Source of the DNA: Phycisphaera sp.
Lineage (GTDB): Bacteria; Planctomycetota; Phycisphaerae; Phycisphaerales; Zrk34
DNA length: 64,000 nucleotides
Assembly: GCA_016125285.1 (NCBI GenBank)
Contig: WGMA01000022.1
Span: 1 to 64,000, forward strand
Reading direction: 5' to 3'
The first letter of the stretch is position 1. Every line of letters begins with the position of its first letter. Made by a program: the position numbers and the translations under genes. Of this stretch, positions 25,704-33,283 are shown piece by piece. Under the pieces are notes generated by a model. It searched no databases, was not told where the DNA came from, and saw only the letters and a program-made list of their open reading frames with translations.

Positions 25704-26918
25704 ATGAGTAACTCGGTTGTCTTGGGCACGGACATCGCGGTGCGAAACGTAATGAATTTGAGGCGCGGGCGTGCGGTGATCGCGCTCGTGGTGTTGGTGG
25801 TGATGCAGGCGTGCGCGGCGCGTGTGTGGGCGCAGGCGTTGGTCGCCGCGAGCGTGCAGCCGTATGTTGATCGGCAGGAACTCGCCGGCGCGGTGATGCT
25901 CGTCGCGAACAAGGACAAGATGCTGACCGTCGAAACAGTGGGTTTTGCGAACATCGAGGCGAAGGCGCCGATGCGGCCGGACACGATGTTCTGGATCGCG
26001 TCGCAGTCGAAAGGCATGACGGCCGTCGGGCTGATGTGCCTGGTCGACGAAGGCAAGGTGAAGCTCGACGATCCGGTCGAGAAGTATCTGCCGGAATTCC
26101 GTGGGCAGATGCTTCAGGTCGAGAAGGACGATCAGCACGTGCTGCTGCGCAAGCCGGGCCATCCGATCACGGTGCGCGAGGTGCTGTCGCACACGAGCGG
26201 CCTGCCGTTCAAGTCGGACCTCGAGGCGCCGACGCTCGACCTCTACCCGCTGTCCGCCCGCGTGCGCAGCTACGCGATGACGCCGCTGGTGTTCGAGCCC
26301 GGCACGAAGTACCAGTACTCCAACGCGGGCATCAATACGGCCGGCCGCATCATCGAGGTCGTGTCGGGCATGCCTTACGAGAAGTTTCTCGACGAGCGAC
26401 TGTTCGCGCCGCTTGGCATGACCGACACGACGTTCTGGCCCAGCGAGGCGCAGGTCGCGCGGATCGCCACGTCGTATAAGCCCGGCCCCGACAAACGCGG
26501 CCTCGCGCCCACGATCATCGATCAGCTGTACTACCCGCTGAGCGATCGCACGCAGCGTTACCCGATGCCGGCCGGCGGACTGTTCTCCACGGCGCACGAC
26601 GTGATGCGTTACTACCAGATGCTGCTCAACGGCGGCGAGCTCGACGGCAAGCGCGTGCTGTCGGAGTCTGCCGTTAAGGAGATGACGAGCCGCCAGACCG
26701 CCGCGGGCATCCCGCAGAGCTACGGCTTTGGGCTGTCGGTCAGCGACCACGGCTTCGGCCACGGCGGCGCGTATTCGACGGGCAGCAGCGCCGACCGCAA
26801 CACCGGCCTGATCCTGATCTGGCTGGTGCAGCACGCGGGCTTTCCCGGCGACGGCGGCAAGGCGCAGGACGCTTTTCGTAAGGCGGCTGTGGAGGCGTTC
26901 GGCAAGCGCGCGGAGTAA
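25704..26918 (+). CDS. Serine beta-lactamase-like hydrolase (class C/esterase family)
   Basis: A 404-aa exported protein of the beta-lactamase/transpeptidase-like superfamily. The catalytic SxxK is SQSK in WIASQSKGMTAV, the second motif is YSN in YQYSNAG, and the third is HGG in FGHGGAYSTG, as in EstB-type esterases and class C enzymes. A hydrophobic signal segment lies at about residues 26-43, after a long basic n-region that starts at 25704 (CAGGAG 8 nt upstream); an internal ATG at 25752 would give a shorter signal. Family members hydrolyse esters, D-amino-acid peptides or beta-lactams, and the substrate cannot be told. It appears to be monocistronic. Confidence 0.88.
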   Translation: MSNSVVLGTDIAVRNVMNLRRGRAVIALVVLVVMQACAARVWAQALVAASVQPYVDRQELAGAVMLVANKDKMLTVETVGFANIEAKAPMRPDTMFWIASQSKGMTAVGLMCLVDEGKVKLDDPVEKYLPEFRGQMLQVEKDDQHVLLRKPGHPITVREVLSHTSGLPFKSDLEAPTLDLYPLSARVRSYAMTPLVFEPGTKYQYSNAGINTAGRIIEVVSGMPYEKFLDERLFAPLGMTDTTFWPSEAQVARIATSYKPGPDKRGLAPTIIDQLYYPLSDRTQRYPMPAGGLFSTAHDVMRYYQMLLNGGELDGKRVLSESAVKEMTSRQTAAGIPQSYGFGLSVSDHGFGHGGAYSTGSSADRNTGLILIWLVQHAGFPGDGGKAQDAFRKAAVEAFGKRAE

Positions 26919-27242
26919 TGCGCGAAGCGTGCGTTACTCCGTCGTGGTGATGGGTTTCGTTTGAGCGTTGTGGCCCGGACGTCGCCGACTCGGACCTGAG
27001 TCCGAGCCGGCGCGGCCGAGTCTCGCGATGGGGGTCTGTTCGGAACGACGGCGGACCGTCCTGGTTACGCGGTATTATCGCCGCGAATCGGGGTCGCGTC
27101 TTTCAGGGAAATGCTGAAACGTGCGGCGGGGCTTGTCGGGTTGCGCGCACGAAAATGGAACCCACGGCGGTGCGGGCCGTGGGTTCCGGCGGTGTGGAAC
27201 AGGAATGGCTTGTCGCGGCGTGCGGGACGCCGGTGTCGTCGG
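26919..27242. other. 324-nt convergent intergenic region
   Basis: It contains no gene that could be supported. A 7-bp hairpin CTCGGAC/GTCCGAG (26989-27006) without a T run may serve the serine hydrolase gene, and the terminator of the minus-strand gene lies at 27151-27187. Short frames here overlap the minus-strand coiled-coil gene and look like shadows. Confidence 0.6.
27151..27187 (-). terminator. Terminator of the coiled-coil membrane protein gene
   Basis: A perfect 12-bp stem GGAACCCACGGC (27157-27168) / 27176-27187 with a 7-nt loop is followed on the minus strand by ATTTTCG. It lies 56 nt after the stop at 27243. Confidence 0.9.
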
Positions 27243-28025
27243 TCAGAACCCGAAGAACTCGCCGATGGACGCGCCGGAGACGGCGATGCCGGTGTAGATC
27301 GCCAGTCCGAGGGCGATCGCGGCCAGGCCCCAGCTGACGCTGGTGAGCACCATCATCTGGCGGGCGTTGCGGCGGAGCAGGGCTTCCATCTTCTCGTCGG
27401 TCTCGCGGGTGTGCTGCGAGACGGTCTGCAGGGCGCTGACGTTGGCCTTGGCCGAGTCGTGCAGGCCGGTCAGCGTGTCGGACATACGGGCGTAGGACTC
27501 GAGCATCTTCATGTCGGTCTCGCGCGTGGCGTCCATCTGCTGCTGCATGACGCCCATGACCTGGTTGTTCTGCTCGGTGGAGTTGGCCAGCGTGCCGATG
27601 ACCTCGTTGAGGCGCTGGGCCTGGTGGGTCTGCTGGTCGAGGTGCGAGTTGATCAGCTCGAGCATGCGGGCCTGATTGCGGTTGGTTTCCGGCAGGGCCT
27701 CGAGGGCCTCGGGCAGCCGCTGCATAAGGGTCAGCAGGCGGTCGGCCCGGTCGGATTGCGACTCCATGTGGCCGCGGACGGTCTTCATCAGCTCGACCAC
27801 TTCCTCGTAGCCGCGCTGCAGGTTCTGGATGGTCTGCTCGCGGCGTGAGCCGGTGATGCGTGCGAGGAATCCGCCGCTGCTCGGGCCGTCGTCGTCGTGA
27901 TCGGGCCCGCCGGTGGCGAGCTTTTCGAGCGACTCGGCGGTGTAATCGGGGTCCGCGGTGGCGGTGTCAGCGCCGTTGCGCATGCGCTTGAAGAAGCCGG
28001 TGATACGGGTGCTCAAGGTAGCCAT
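27243..28025 (-). CDS. Coiled-coil protein with a C-terminal membrane anchor, unknown function
   Basis: A 260-aa protein not assigned to a family. Residues about 70-215 are rich in Glu, Gln, Leu and Met with heptad-like spacing, predicted as one long coiled coil (MKTVRGHMESQSDRADRLLT, then LDQQTHQAQRLNEVIGTLAN). A single hydrophobic segment near the C terminus (VSWGLAAIALGLAIYTGIAV) would anchor it. The N-terminal 60 residues are acidic and low complexity. The layout recalls chemoreceptor-like or RmuC-like proteins without their signatures. GGAGGA lies 5-6 nt before the ATG at 28025. It is divergent from a transporter operon, with overlapping upstream regions. Confidence 0.8.
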   Translation of the reverse strand: MATLSTRITGFFKRMRNGADTATADPDYTAESLEKLATGGPDHDDDGPSSGGFLARITGSRREQTIQNLQRGYEEVVELMKTVRGHMESQSDRADRLLTLMQRLPEALEALPETNRNQARMLELINSHLDQQTHQAQRLNEVIGTLANSTEQNNQVMGVMQQQMDATRETDMKMLESYARMSDTLTGLHDSAKANVSALQTVSQHTRETDEKMEALLRRNARQMMVLTSVSWGLAAIALGLAIYTGIAVSGASIGEFFGF

Positions 28026-28066
28026 GGGTGTCCTCCGTGACACAAGTACGATGTTTGACGGTCTCT

Positions 28067-29206
28067 ATGGCCGACTTTACGATGCGCCGCATGTGTGCCC
28101 GCCGCGCCTTGACGAGCCCCAGCGGCATCGGCCTTACCTTCGCGTTGCTGGTATGTGGTATCGGCTGTGCCGAGTCTTCTTCTCCAGTGATAACCCCGTC
28201 TAAACCGCGGATTGTGTCGATGAGCCCGGCCGTGACGCAAATGCTCATCGAGCTTGGATTCCGTGACCAGATCGTCGGCGTCGGACGCTACGACCCGATC
28301 GATCTGCCCGGCGTCCGCGTCGTCGGCGACAGCGTTCACCTCGACTACGAAAAACTCGCCGCGGCGCGACCCACGCACGTGTTCCTCCAGCCCGAACGCG
28401 GCGTCGGCGTGCCCGAGCGGCTGACCGAGCTGGCCGAGCATCACCACTGGGCCGTCGGCACGGTGCAGATCGACACCGTCGACGACGCGCTGCGAGCCCT
28501 GTATGACCCGGCGCGCCCCGACGCGTGTATCGGCGGTTACCTCGACGTATCGGACGCCGCGGCGGCGCTGCGCACGCGGATCGAGGCGCGGCTGGCGGGT
28601 CTGCGGGCGTGGTCCGCCGGGCTGGCCGACGCCGACCGCCCGCGCGTGCTGATCGTGTTCCGCACCGATCCGCTGGGCGTGGTGGGTCGCCACACGTTCC
28701 TCGACGACATGCTGACGACGGCGGGCGGCGTCAACGCGATCGACGCGGGCTACTACATCAGTGTCGACCGCGAGCGCGTGCTCGCCGCGTCGCCGGACGT
28801 GGTGCTGCTGCTGACGTCGCCCGGCGAGTACACCGACGCGCAGCTGGACGCGTGGCGTGCGACGATGAAGGCGCTGGACATTCCCGCGGCGAAGTCGGAC
28901 CGCATCGAGGTCCTGCGCGATCCGCTTGCTAAGATCCCCAGCACGTCCGTCGCGACGATCGCGGCGGAGATCGCGCGGCGGCTGCACCCGTCGCGGGTGA
29001 AGGCGATCGATCATGCCGTGTCCTCCGATGACGCGGTCGAGTCGGGTGCCACTGGCGGCTCGTCCGCCAGTGATACGCGATCGGACGACGACGCACTGGC
29101 GGGCAAGCCGCCAGTGGCACCCGAGCCTTCGGCACCCAAAGCTTCGGCACCCAAGCCTGCCTCGGCATCAACGTCATCGACTCCGCAACCCGCAGGTACG
29201 CCATGA
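28067..29206 (+). CDS. BtuF/FepB-type substrate-binding protein with repeat-derived tail
   Basis: The solute receptor of the following ABC importer. After a signal peptide (hydrophobic residues about 17-29, with a possible but non-canonical lipobox GIGC) the mature part matches the helical-backbone metal/cobalamin receptor family: PRIVSMSPAVTQMLIELGFR, RVVGDSVHLDYEKLAAARPT and the FLDDMLTTAGGVNAI block. The last 60 residues are not part of the family; residues about 325-352 are encoded by a palindromic repeat (29043-29123) read in frame, and the rest is a Ser/Ala/Pro-rich tail. The start is uncertain: ATG at 28067 or 28082, with no clear ribosome binding site. The substrate could be a corrinoid, heme or a siderophore. 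Confidence 0.85.
   Translation: MADFTMRRMCARRALTSPSGIGLTFALLVCGIGCAESSSPVITPSKPRIVSMSPAVTQMLIELGFRDQIVGVGRYDPIDLPGVRVVGDSVHLDYEKLAAARPTHVFLQPERGVGVPERLTELAEHHHWAVGTVQIDTVDDALRALYDPARPDACIGGYLDVSDAAAALRTRIEARLAGLRAWSAGLADADRPRVLIVFRTDPLGVVGRHTFLDDMLTTAGGVNAIDAGYYISVDRERVLAASPDVVLLLTSPGEYTDAQLDAWRATMKALDIPAAKSDRIEVLRDPLAKIPSTSVATIAAEIARRLHPSRVKAIDHAVSSDDAVESGATGGSSASDTRSDDDALAGKPPVAPEPSAPKASAPKPASASTSSTPQPAGTP
29043..29123. repeat. Palindromic element inside a coding region
   Basis: Outer arms CGGGTGCCACTGGCGGCT (29043-29060) and its exact complement (29106-29123) enclose inner arms CGCCAGTG (29065-29072) and CACTGGCG (29094-29101). The whole element is translated in frame as the C-terminal extension of the receptor. 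It shares its layout and the GGGTGxCACTG arm with the element at 50271-50412. Partial copies of the arm end (TTCGGCACCCAA) repeat just downstream. Confidence 0.92.
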
Positions 29207-30249
29207 CCGAACAGGTTCCCACACGCTCGCGATTCGGCCGGGACATCGTCGCGCTGACGGTGCTGGCGCTGGTGCTGGCGGCGGCGGCGGCGGCGCGGCT
29301 GATCATCGGCGAGCGCGTGCCGATCAACGCCGGCGGCGCGATCGACTGGGACCTGCTGCACACGTACCTCGCGCTGCGGCGCGACCGGCTGATCATGGGC
29401 GCGACGGTCGGCGTGGCGCTGGGCGTCAGCGGCACGCTGCTGCAGGCGCTGCTGCGCAACCCGCTCGCGTCGCCCTACATCCTCGGCGTGTCGAGCGGCG
29501 CGGCGCTGGGCGTGATGACCGCGTGGACCGGCGTGCTGGCCGCGCTCGGCCCGATGGCGACGCACTCGGCGGCGCTGGCCGGGGCGCTGATCACGATGAT
29601 CGTCGTCTACACGCTCGGGCAGCGGCGCGGCTGGATCGATCCGGTCGGGCTGCTGCTGGTGGGCGTGATCGTCAACGCGATCAACGGCGCGGCGATCATG
29701 TTCCTGCACACCGTCGTGCCCGCGGCGCGGCGCAGCGGCATCTTCGACTGGATGATGGGCTACCTCGCCGACGGCACGTCGTCGTCCGAGGTGGTGACGC
29801 TCGGCGTGCTGACGCTGACGGGCGTGGCGATCGCGATCACGTTCGGCCGATCGCTCGACGTCGCGACGCTGTCCGACGCCGAGGCGCAGAGCCTGGGGCT
29901 GAACCTGCGTCGGTTGCGGCTGGTGGTGTTTATTCTCGCGGGGCTGCTGACGGCGATGTCGGTGGCGCTGGCCGGGCCGATCGGGTTCGTCGGTCTGATC
30001 GCGCCGCACCTGGTGCGTCTGATGGTCGGGCCGCGTCACCGTCCGGTGATCATCGGCTCGGCGCTGGCGGGGGCGGCGCTCGTGGTCGGCGCGGACACGG
30101 CGGTCAAGGCGCTGGAGATGGCGTTGCGCGAGTGGGGCGGCGTTGAGATCGGGCTGCTGCCGATCGGCGCAGTGACGGCGTTGATCGGCGGGCCGCTGTT
30201 CATCGCGATGCTGCGTCCGCAGCTCGGTCGCGGGAGGGTTGAGGCGTGA
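29203..30249 (+). CDS. FecCD/BtuC-family ABC transporter permease
   Basis: A 348-aa membrane protein with about ten hydrophobic helices of the FecCD family, which imports vitamin B12, heme and iron-siderophores. Seen signatures are RRDRLIMGATVGVALGVSGT, LLQALLRNPLASPYILGVSS and the late GPIGFVGLIAPHLVRLMVGP with the coupling helix. It begins inside the stop of the receptor gene (ATGA overlap), so the three genes are translationally coupled. Confidence 0.93.
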   Translation: MTEQVPTRSRFGRDIVALTVLALVLAAAAAARLIIGERVPINAGGAIDWDLLHTYLALRRDRLIMGATVGVALGVSGTLLQALLRNPLASPYILGVSSGAALGVMTAWTGVLAALGPMATHSAALAGALITMIVVYTLGQRRGWIDPVGLLLVGVIVNAINGAAIMFLHTVVPAARRSGIFDWMMGYLADGTSSSEVVTLGVLTLTGVAIAITFGRSLDVATLSDAEAQSLGLNLRRLRLVVFILAGLLTAMSVALAGPIGFVGLIAPHLVRLMVGPRHRPVIIGSALAGAALVVGADTAVKALEMALREWGGVEIGLLPIGAVTALIGGPLFIAMLRPQLGRGRVEA

Positions 30250-31082
30250 GCGGTTCATCGCAGGTTCCATCTCCTGTCGTGCAGTTCGGCGCGAAGCCGG
30301 CCGTGCCGCCGTTGATGCAGATGCGCGACGTGCGCTTCGCGTATCACCCCGACCGGCCGGTGATCGACGGCGTGAGCCTCGACCTGAAGGCGCGCACGCT
30401 GGTGGCGCTGATCGGCCCCAACGGCTCGGGCAAGACGACGCTGCTGAAGCTGCTGCTCGGCACGCTGACGCCGTCGGCTGGGCGTGTGGAGCTGCGCAAC
30501 CGGTCGGTGCGTTCGCTGGCGCCGTCGAAGCGCGCCGCGTGGGTGAGCTACGTGCCGCAGAAGTCGGCCGCGGCGTTCAGCTTCACCGTGCGCGAGGTCG
30601 TGGCGATGGGGCGTTACGCGTTGCCGGCCGACCCGCACGCCGTCGAGGGCGCGCTGGGGTTGTGCGAGCTGCTCCCGCTGGCGAGCCGGCCCTACACGGA
30701 GCTCAGCGCCGGCCAGCAGCAGCGCGTGCTGCTGGCGCGCGCGATGGTGCAGTCGGCCGGCCAGGGGCGCGTGATGCTGCTCGACGAGCCGACGGGCGCG
30801 ATGGACCTTTCTTACGTGCACAAGACCATGCGTCGGCTGCGTGAGCTGGCCGAGCAGGGCATGGCGGTGGTGACGGTCGTGCAGGACGTGAACCTCGCGG
30901 CGCGTTACGCGGATCACGTGTGGGTCATGCACCAGGGGCGGCTTGTGGCGGACGGTCCGTGGCCGCGCGTGCTGTGTCCGGAGGTGCTGGAGCCGGTGTA
31001 TGGCGTGGCGGTGCGGCCGATCGCGAAGCGGGGTGAGGACGCGAACGCCCGGCCGGTGTTCGATGTCGATCTGCGGGGGTGA
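30246..31082 (+). CDS. ABC transporter ATP-binding protein (BtuD/FecE type)
   Basis: A 278-aa nucleotide-binding subunit. The Walker A is GPNGSGKTT (about residues 59-67), the signature motif LSAGQQQR, and Walker B VMLLDEPTGAMDL, followed by the H-loop region VTVVQDVNLAARYADH, where the usual switch histidine position is occupied by Gln-Asp. It starts at a GTG overlapping the permease stop. With the two genes upstream it forms a complete type II importer without an obvious substrate marker; no cobalamin riboswitch is present. Confidence 0.93.
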   Translation: MSGSSQVPSPVVQFGAKPAVPPLMQMRDVRFAYHPDRPVIDGVSLDLKARTLVALIGPNGSGKTTLLKLLLGTLTPSAGRVELRNRSVRSLAPSKRAAWVSYVPQKSAAAFSFTVREVVAMGRYALPADPHAVEGALGLCELLPLASRPYTELSAGQQQRVLLARAMVQSAGQGRVMLLDEPTGAMDLSYVHKTMRRLRELAEQGMAVVTVVQDVNLAARYADHVWVMHQGRLVADGPWPRVLCPEVLEPVYGVAVRPIAKRGEDANARPVFDVDLRG

Positions 31083-31455
31083 GGTCGTCGTCGGCTGCGT
31101 GTGGGCGCGTATGGGGGGAGGGGGGTGTGGATTTTCCGTTTTCCACTTTCCATCTTTCATTTTCCATTTCGGAGACGGGAGCGGGTTCGTCCCGGTCAGG
31201 TTCTGTGGCGTGAGCGTCATGTGCGGGCGCGGCGTCGGGCGTGGGGGCGTCGTCCGTCGGCTCGGGTTTGGCGGGGGGCGTGTAGGTGTAGTGTTTGAGG
31301 CGGTCGTCGGCGGCGATGAGGGTGACGAGCATGTCGACGATGTGGTCGATCTGCTGGTTGATGCGCTCGCGGAGCGGGCCTTCTGGGGTTTCGGCCCGAC
31401 AGCGGCGGGTGACCTCGACAACCTGGGCGACGTCCTTGATGGGGTGCAGAGCCAT
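30925..31455 (-). CDS. Hypothetical protein, C-terminal half of doubtful origin
   Basis: The first 70 residues look like a real small protein (RRCRAETPEGPLRERINQQI, DHIVDMLVTLIAADD) with GGGAGA upstream and a good promoter. After about residue 95 the frame crosses a heptamer array (giving SEMENERWKVENGKS), then a Pro/Arg/Ala-rich stretch with no stop until it has run 158 nt into the 3' end of the ABC ATPase gene on the other strand. The most likely reading is that an ancestral stop was lost when the array arose, or that the true stop is not in this strain. No family recognised. Confidence 0.5.
   Translation of the reverse strand: MALHPIKDVAQVVEVTRRCRAETPEGPLRERINQQIDHIVDMLVTLIAADDRLKHYTYTPPAKPEPTDDAPTPDAAPAHDAHATEPDRDEPAPVSEMENERWKVENGKSTPPSPHTRPHAADDDLTPADRHRTPAGRSRPHPASRSAAPPRHTPAPAPPDTARAATDRPPQAAPGA
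31132..31173. repeat. Heptamer array downstream of the ABC ATPase gene
   Basis: Six consecutive 7-nt units read TTTTCCG, TTTTCCA, CTTTCCA, TCTTTCA, TTTTCCA, TTTCGGA. Periodicity is kept although the units diverge. The AT-rich array stands out against the surrounding GC-rich DNA and is read in frame by the minus-strand hypothetical gene. Confidence 0.75.
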
Positions 31456-31505
31456 AGCGTTTCTCCCTTCGGAATGAGATTGAACGGGTAGCCGGAATAC
31501 CTAAT

Positions 31506-31534
31506 ATATTACGAACAAACCATGAAAAAGTCAA
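31506..31534 (-). promoter_or_regulatory. Promoter of the hypothetical gene at 31455
   Basis: On the minus strand TTGACT (31529-31534) and TAATAT (31506-31511) are spaced by 17 nt. The -10 lies within the perfect palindrome TAATATATTA (31502-31511), a possible operator. Confidence 0.7.
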
Positions 31535-31595
31535 GCGAAAACTGAATCGTTGACGGCTCGAAGGGCTGGTAGCCACCACGCTTCGTGAAAATCCG

Positions 31596-31601
31596 TATAA
31601 T
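31596..31601 (+). promoter_or_regulatory. -10 box implying a leaderless mRNA for the M24 peptidase
   Basis: A perfect TATAAT ends 8 nt before the ATG at 31610. No ribosome binding site is present and no clear -35 is seen. Confidence 0.6.
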
Positions 31602-31609
31602 CTGCCGCC

Positions 31610-32734
31610 ATGGTTAAGGCCCGACGTAAGAAGAGCGGCAAGCCGAAGTGGCCCAGCGACCTGCTGGCGCGGGTGCGATCGCTGCGGGACCGGTTCGGTG
31701 AGAAGAAGCTCGACGCGTTTCTCATATCGAGTCAGGAAGACATCCGATACCTGACGGGTTTCCCGGCGGAGGACGCGTGCGCGCTGGTGACGGGGCGCGG
31801 CGTGGTGATCATTTCGGACCGGCGCTTCGAGGAAGATCTATCGGGGACTTACGCTTATGCGGCGTCGGTGATGCGTAAGAAGAACCTGACCGACGAGCTG
31901 AAGAAGCTGGGCGAGCGTTACAAGATCAAGCGACTGGGCGTGCAGGCCGAGCACGTGACGCTGGCGGCTCGCAAGGCGATCGCCAAGGGTTTCGGCGCGA
32001 AGTCGATCGTGGAGACGAGCGGCTGGCTGCTGGATCAGCGTTCGGTGAAGGACGACGGCGAGGTGAAGCTGTTGCGTAAGGCGGTGGCGATCCAGGAGAA
32101 GGCGCTGACGCAGCTGCTCACGGAGCTGAAGCCGGGCATGACGGAGAAGCAGATCAGCGCCCGTCTGGAGTACCTGTTCCTGGAGTTCGGCGGGGACGGC
32201 ACGGCGTTCAAGACGATCGTGGGCGCTGGGGCGAACAGCTCGGTGCCGCACTATTTCCCGGCCGACGTGAAGCTGAAGAAGAACAGCCCGCTGCTGATCG
32301 ATTCGGGCGTGTGGTACCGCGGCTACCGAAGCGACATGACGCGTGTGTACTGCGTCGGTAAGTTCCCGAAGAAGATCGCGGAGATCTACAACATCGTGGA
32401 GGCGGCGTTCAAGGCGGGCGTGGCGGCGGTGACGCCGGGCGCGGCGCTGGCGGACGTGGACAAGGCGGCGCGTCAGGTGATCGTGGACGCGGGTTACGGC
32501 AAGGCGTTCGGTCACAGCCTGGGTCACGGGATCGGGCTGGTGATCCACGAGGAGCCGCGTCTGAGTCACGTGGCGAAGGGTGAACTGAAGGTGGGGCAGG
32601 TGGTGACGATCGAGCCGGGCATTTACCTGCCCGGTGTGGGCGGTGTTCGGCTGGAGGACGACGTGCTGGTGACGAAGAGCGGCCGTCGGAACCTGTGCAG
32701 CTTGCCCACGGACATCGAATCGGCGATGATTTAG
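31610..32734 (+). CDS. Xaa-Pro aminopeptidase-like M24 metallopeptidase
   Basis: A 374-aa cytoplasmic peptidase of the M24B family. The N-terminal creatinase-like domain (LDAFLISSQEDIRYLTGFPA) precedes the pita-bread catalytic domain. The five metal ligands are visible: Asp in LLIDSG, Asp in YRSDMTRV, His in LGHGIG, Glu in VTIEPG and Glu in VRLEDDV. Such enzymes remove N-terminal residues before proline. The first 14 residues are very basic. In many bacteria this gene lies just upstream of efp or of accBC, and here it immediately precedes accB, which supports one operon. The mRNA is probably leaderless. Confidence 0.93.
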   Translation: MVKARRKKSGKPKWPSDLLARVRSLRDRFGEKKLDAFLISSQEDIRYLTGFPAEDACALVTGRGVVIISDRRFEEDLSGTYAYAASVMRKKNLTDELKKLGERYKIKRLGVQAEHVTLAARKAIAKGFGAKSIVETSGWLLDQRSVKDDGEVKLLRKAVAIQEKALTQLLTELKPGMTEKQISARLEYLFLEFGGDGTAFKTIVGAGANSSVPHYFPADVKLKKNSPLLIDSGVWYRGYRSDMTRVYCVGKFPKKIAEIYNIVEAAFKAGVAAVTPGAALADVDKAARQVIVDAGYGKAFGHSLGHGIGLVIHEEPRLSHVAKGELKVGQVVTIEPGIYLPGVGGVRLEDDVLVTKSGRRNLCSLPTDIESAMI

Positions 32735-32767
32735 CCCCGTTAATCACGCAGTTAAGGCATTTGTTGC

Positions 32768-33235
32768 ATGATAGACATCAAAACGCTCAAACAGCTCGTC
32801 CGGTTGATGAAGGACAACGACCTTTACGAACTGGACGCTCGCAACGGTGACGAAGAGTTCAAGCTCAAGCGCGGCGGCGGTGGCGCGGTGCAGTACGTGC
32901 CGCAACCGGCGCCGCCCGTGGCGGCTGCGGCTCCTGTGGCGGCTTCGGCCGCGGCGTCGAGCGGCGGGGCGGTCGAGGAGGCCGACGCCGACGCGGGGCT
33001 GCTGAAGATCCTCAGCCCGATGGTCGGCACGTTCTACTCGGCGCCGAACCCGGACACCGACGCGTTCGTGAAGGTCGGCTCGAAGGTCGGCGTCGACACG
33101 GTGGTGTGCCTGGTCGAGGCGATGAAGGTGTTCAACGAGATCAAAGCAGAGGTCAGCGGCACGATCGAGAAGGTGCTGGTCGAGAGCGGCCAGGCGATCG
33201 ATTACAACACGCCGCTGTTCCTCGTTCGGCCGTGA
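32768..33235 (+). CDS. accB: Biotin carboxyl carrier protein of acetyl-CoA carboxylase
   Basis: A 155-aa protein with an N-terminal helical region (IDIKTLKQLVRLMKDNDLYE), an Ala/Pro linker (residues about 45-70) and the biotinyl domain with the EAMKVFNEI motif, the lysine being the biotin attachment site. It carries carboxybiotin between AccC and the carboxyltransferase in the first step of fatty acid synthesis. AAGG lies about 10 nt before the ATG. It sits between the M24 peptidase and accC, the standard arrangement. Confidence 0.97.
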   Translation: MIDIKTLKQLVRLMKDNDLYELDARNGDEEFKLKRGGGGAVQYVPQPAPPVAAAAPVAASAAASSGGAVEEADADAGLLKILSPMVGTFYSAPNPDTDAFVKVGSKVGVDTVVCLVEAMKVFNEIKAEVSGTIEKVLVESGQAIDYNTPLFLVRP

Positions 33236-33283
33236 GTCGGCGTGGACCGCTGACCGCGAGCCCTAATTCCTGGCGTTAGATTT

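Noticed and set aside
28025-28100. Cobalamin riboswitch before the BtuF-like gene
   Set aside because: The gap is too short and has no B12 box.
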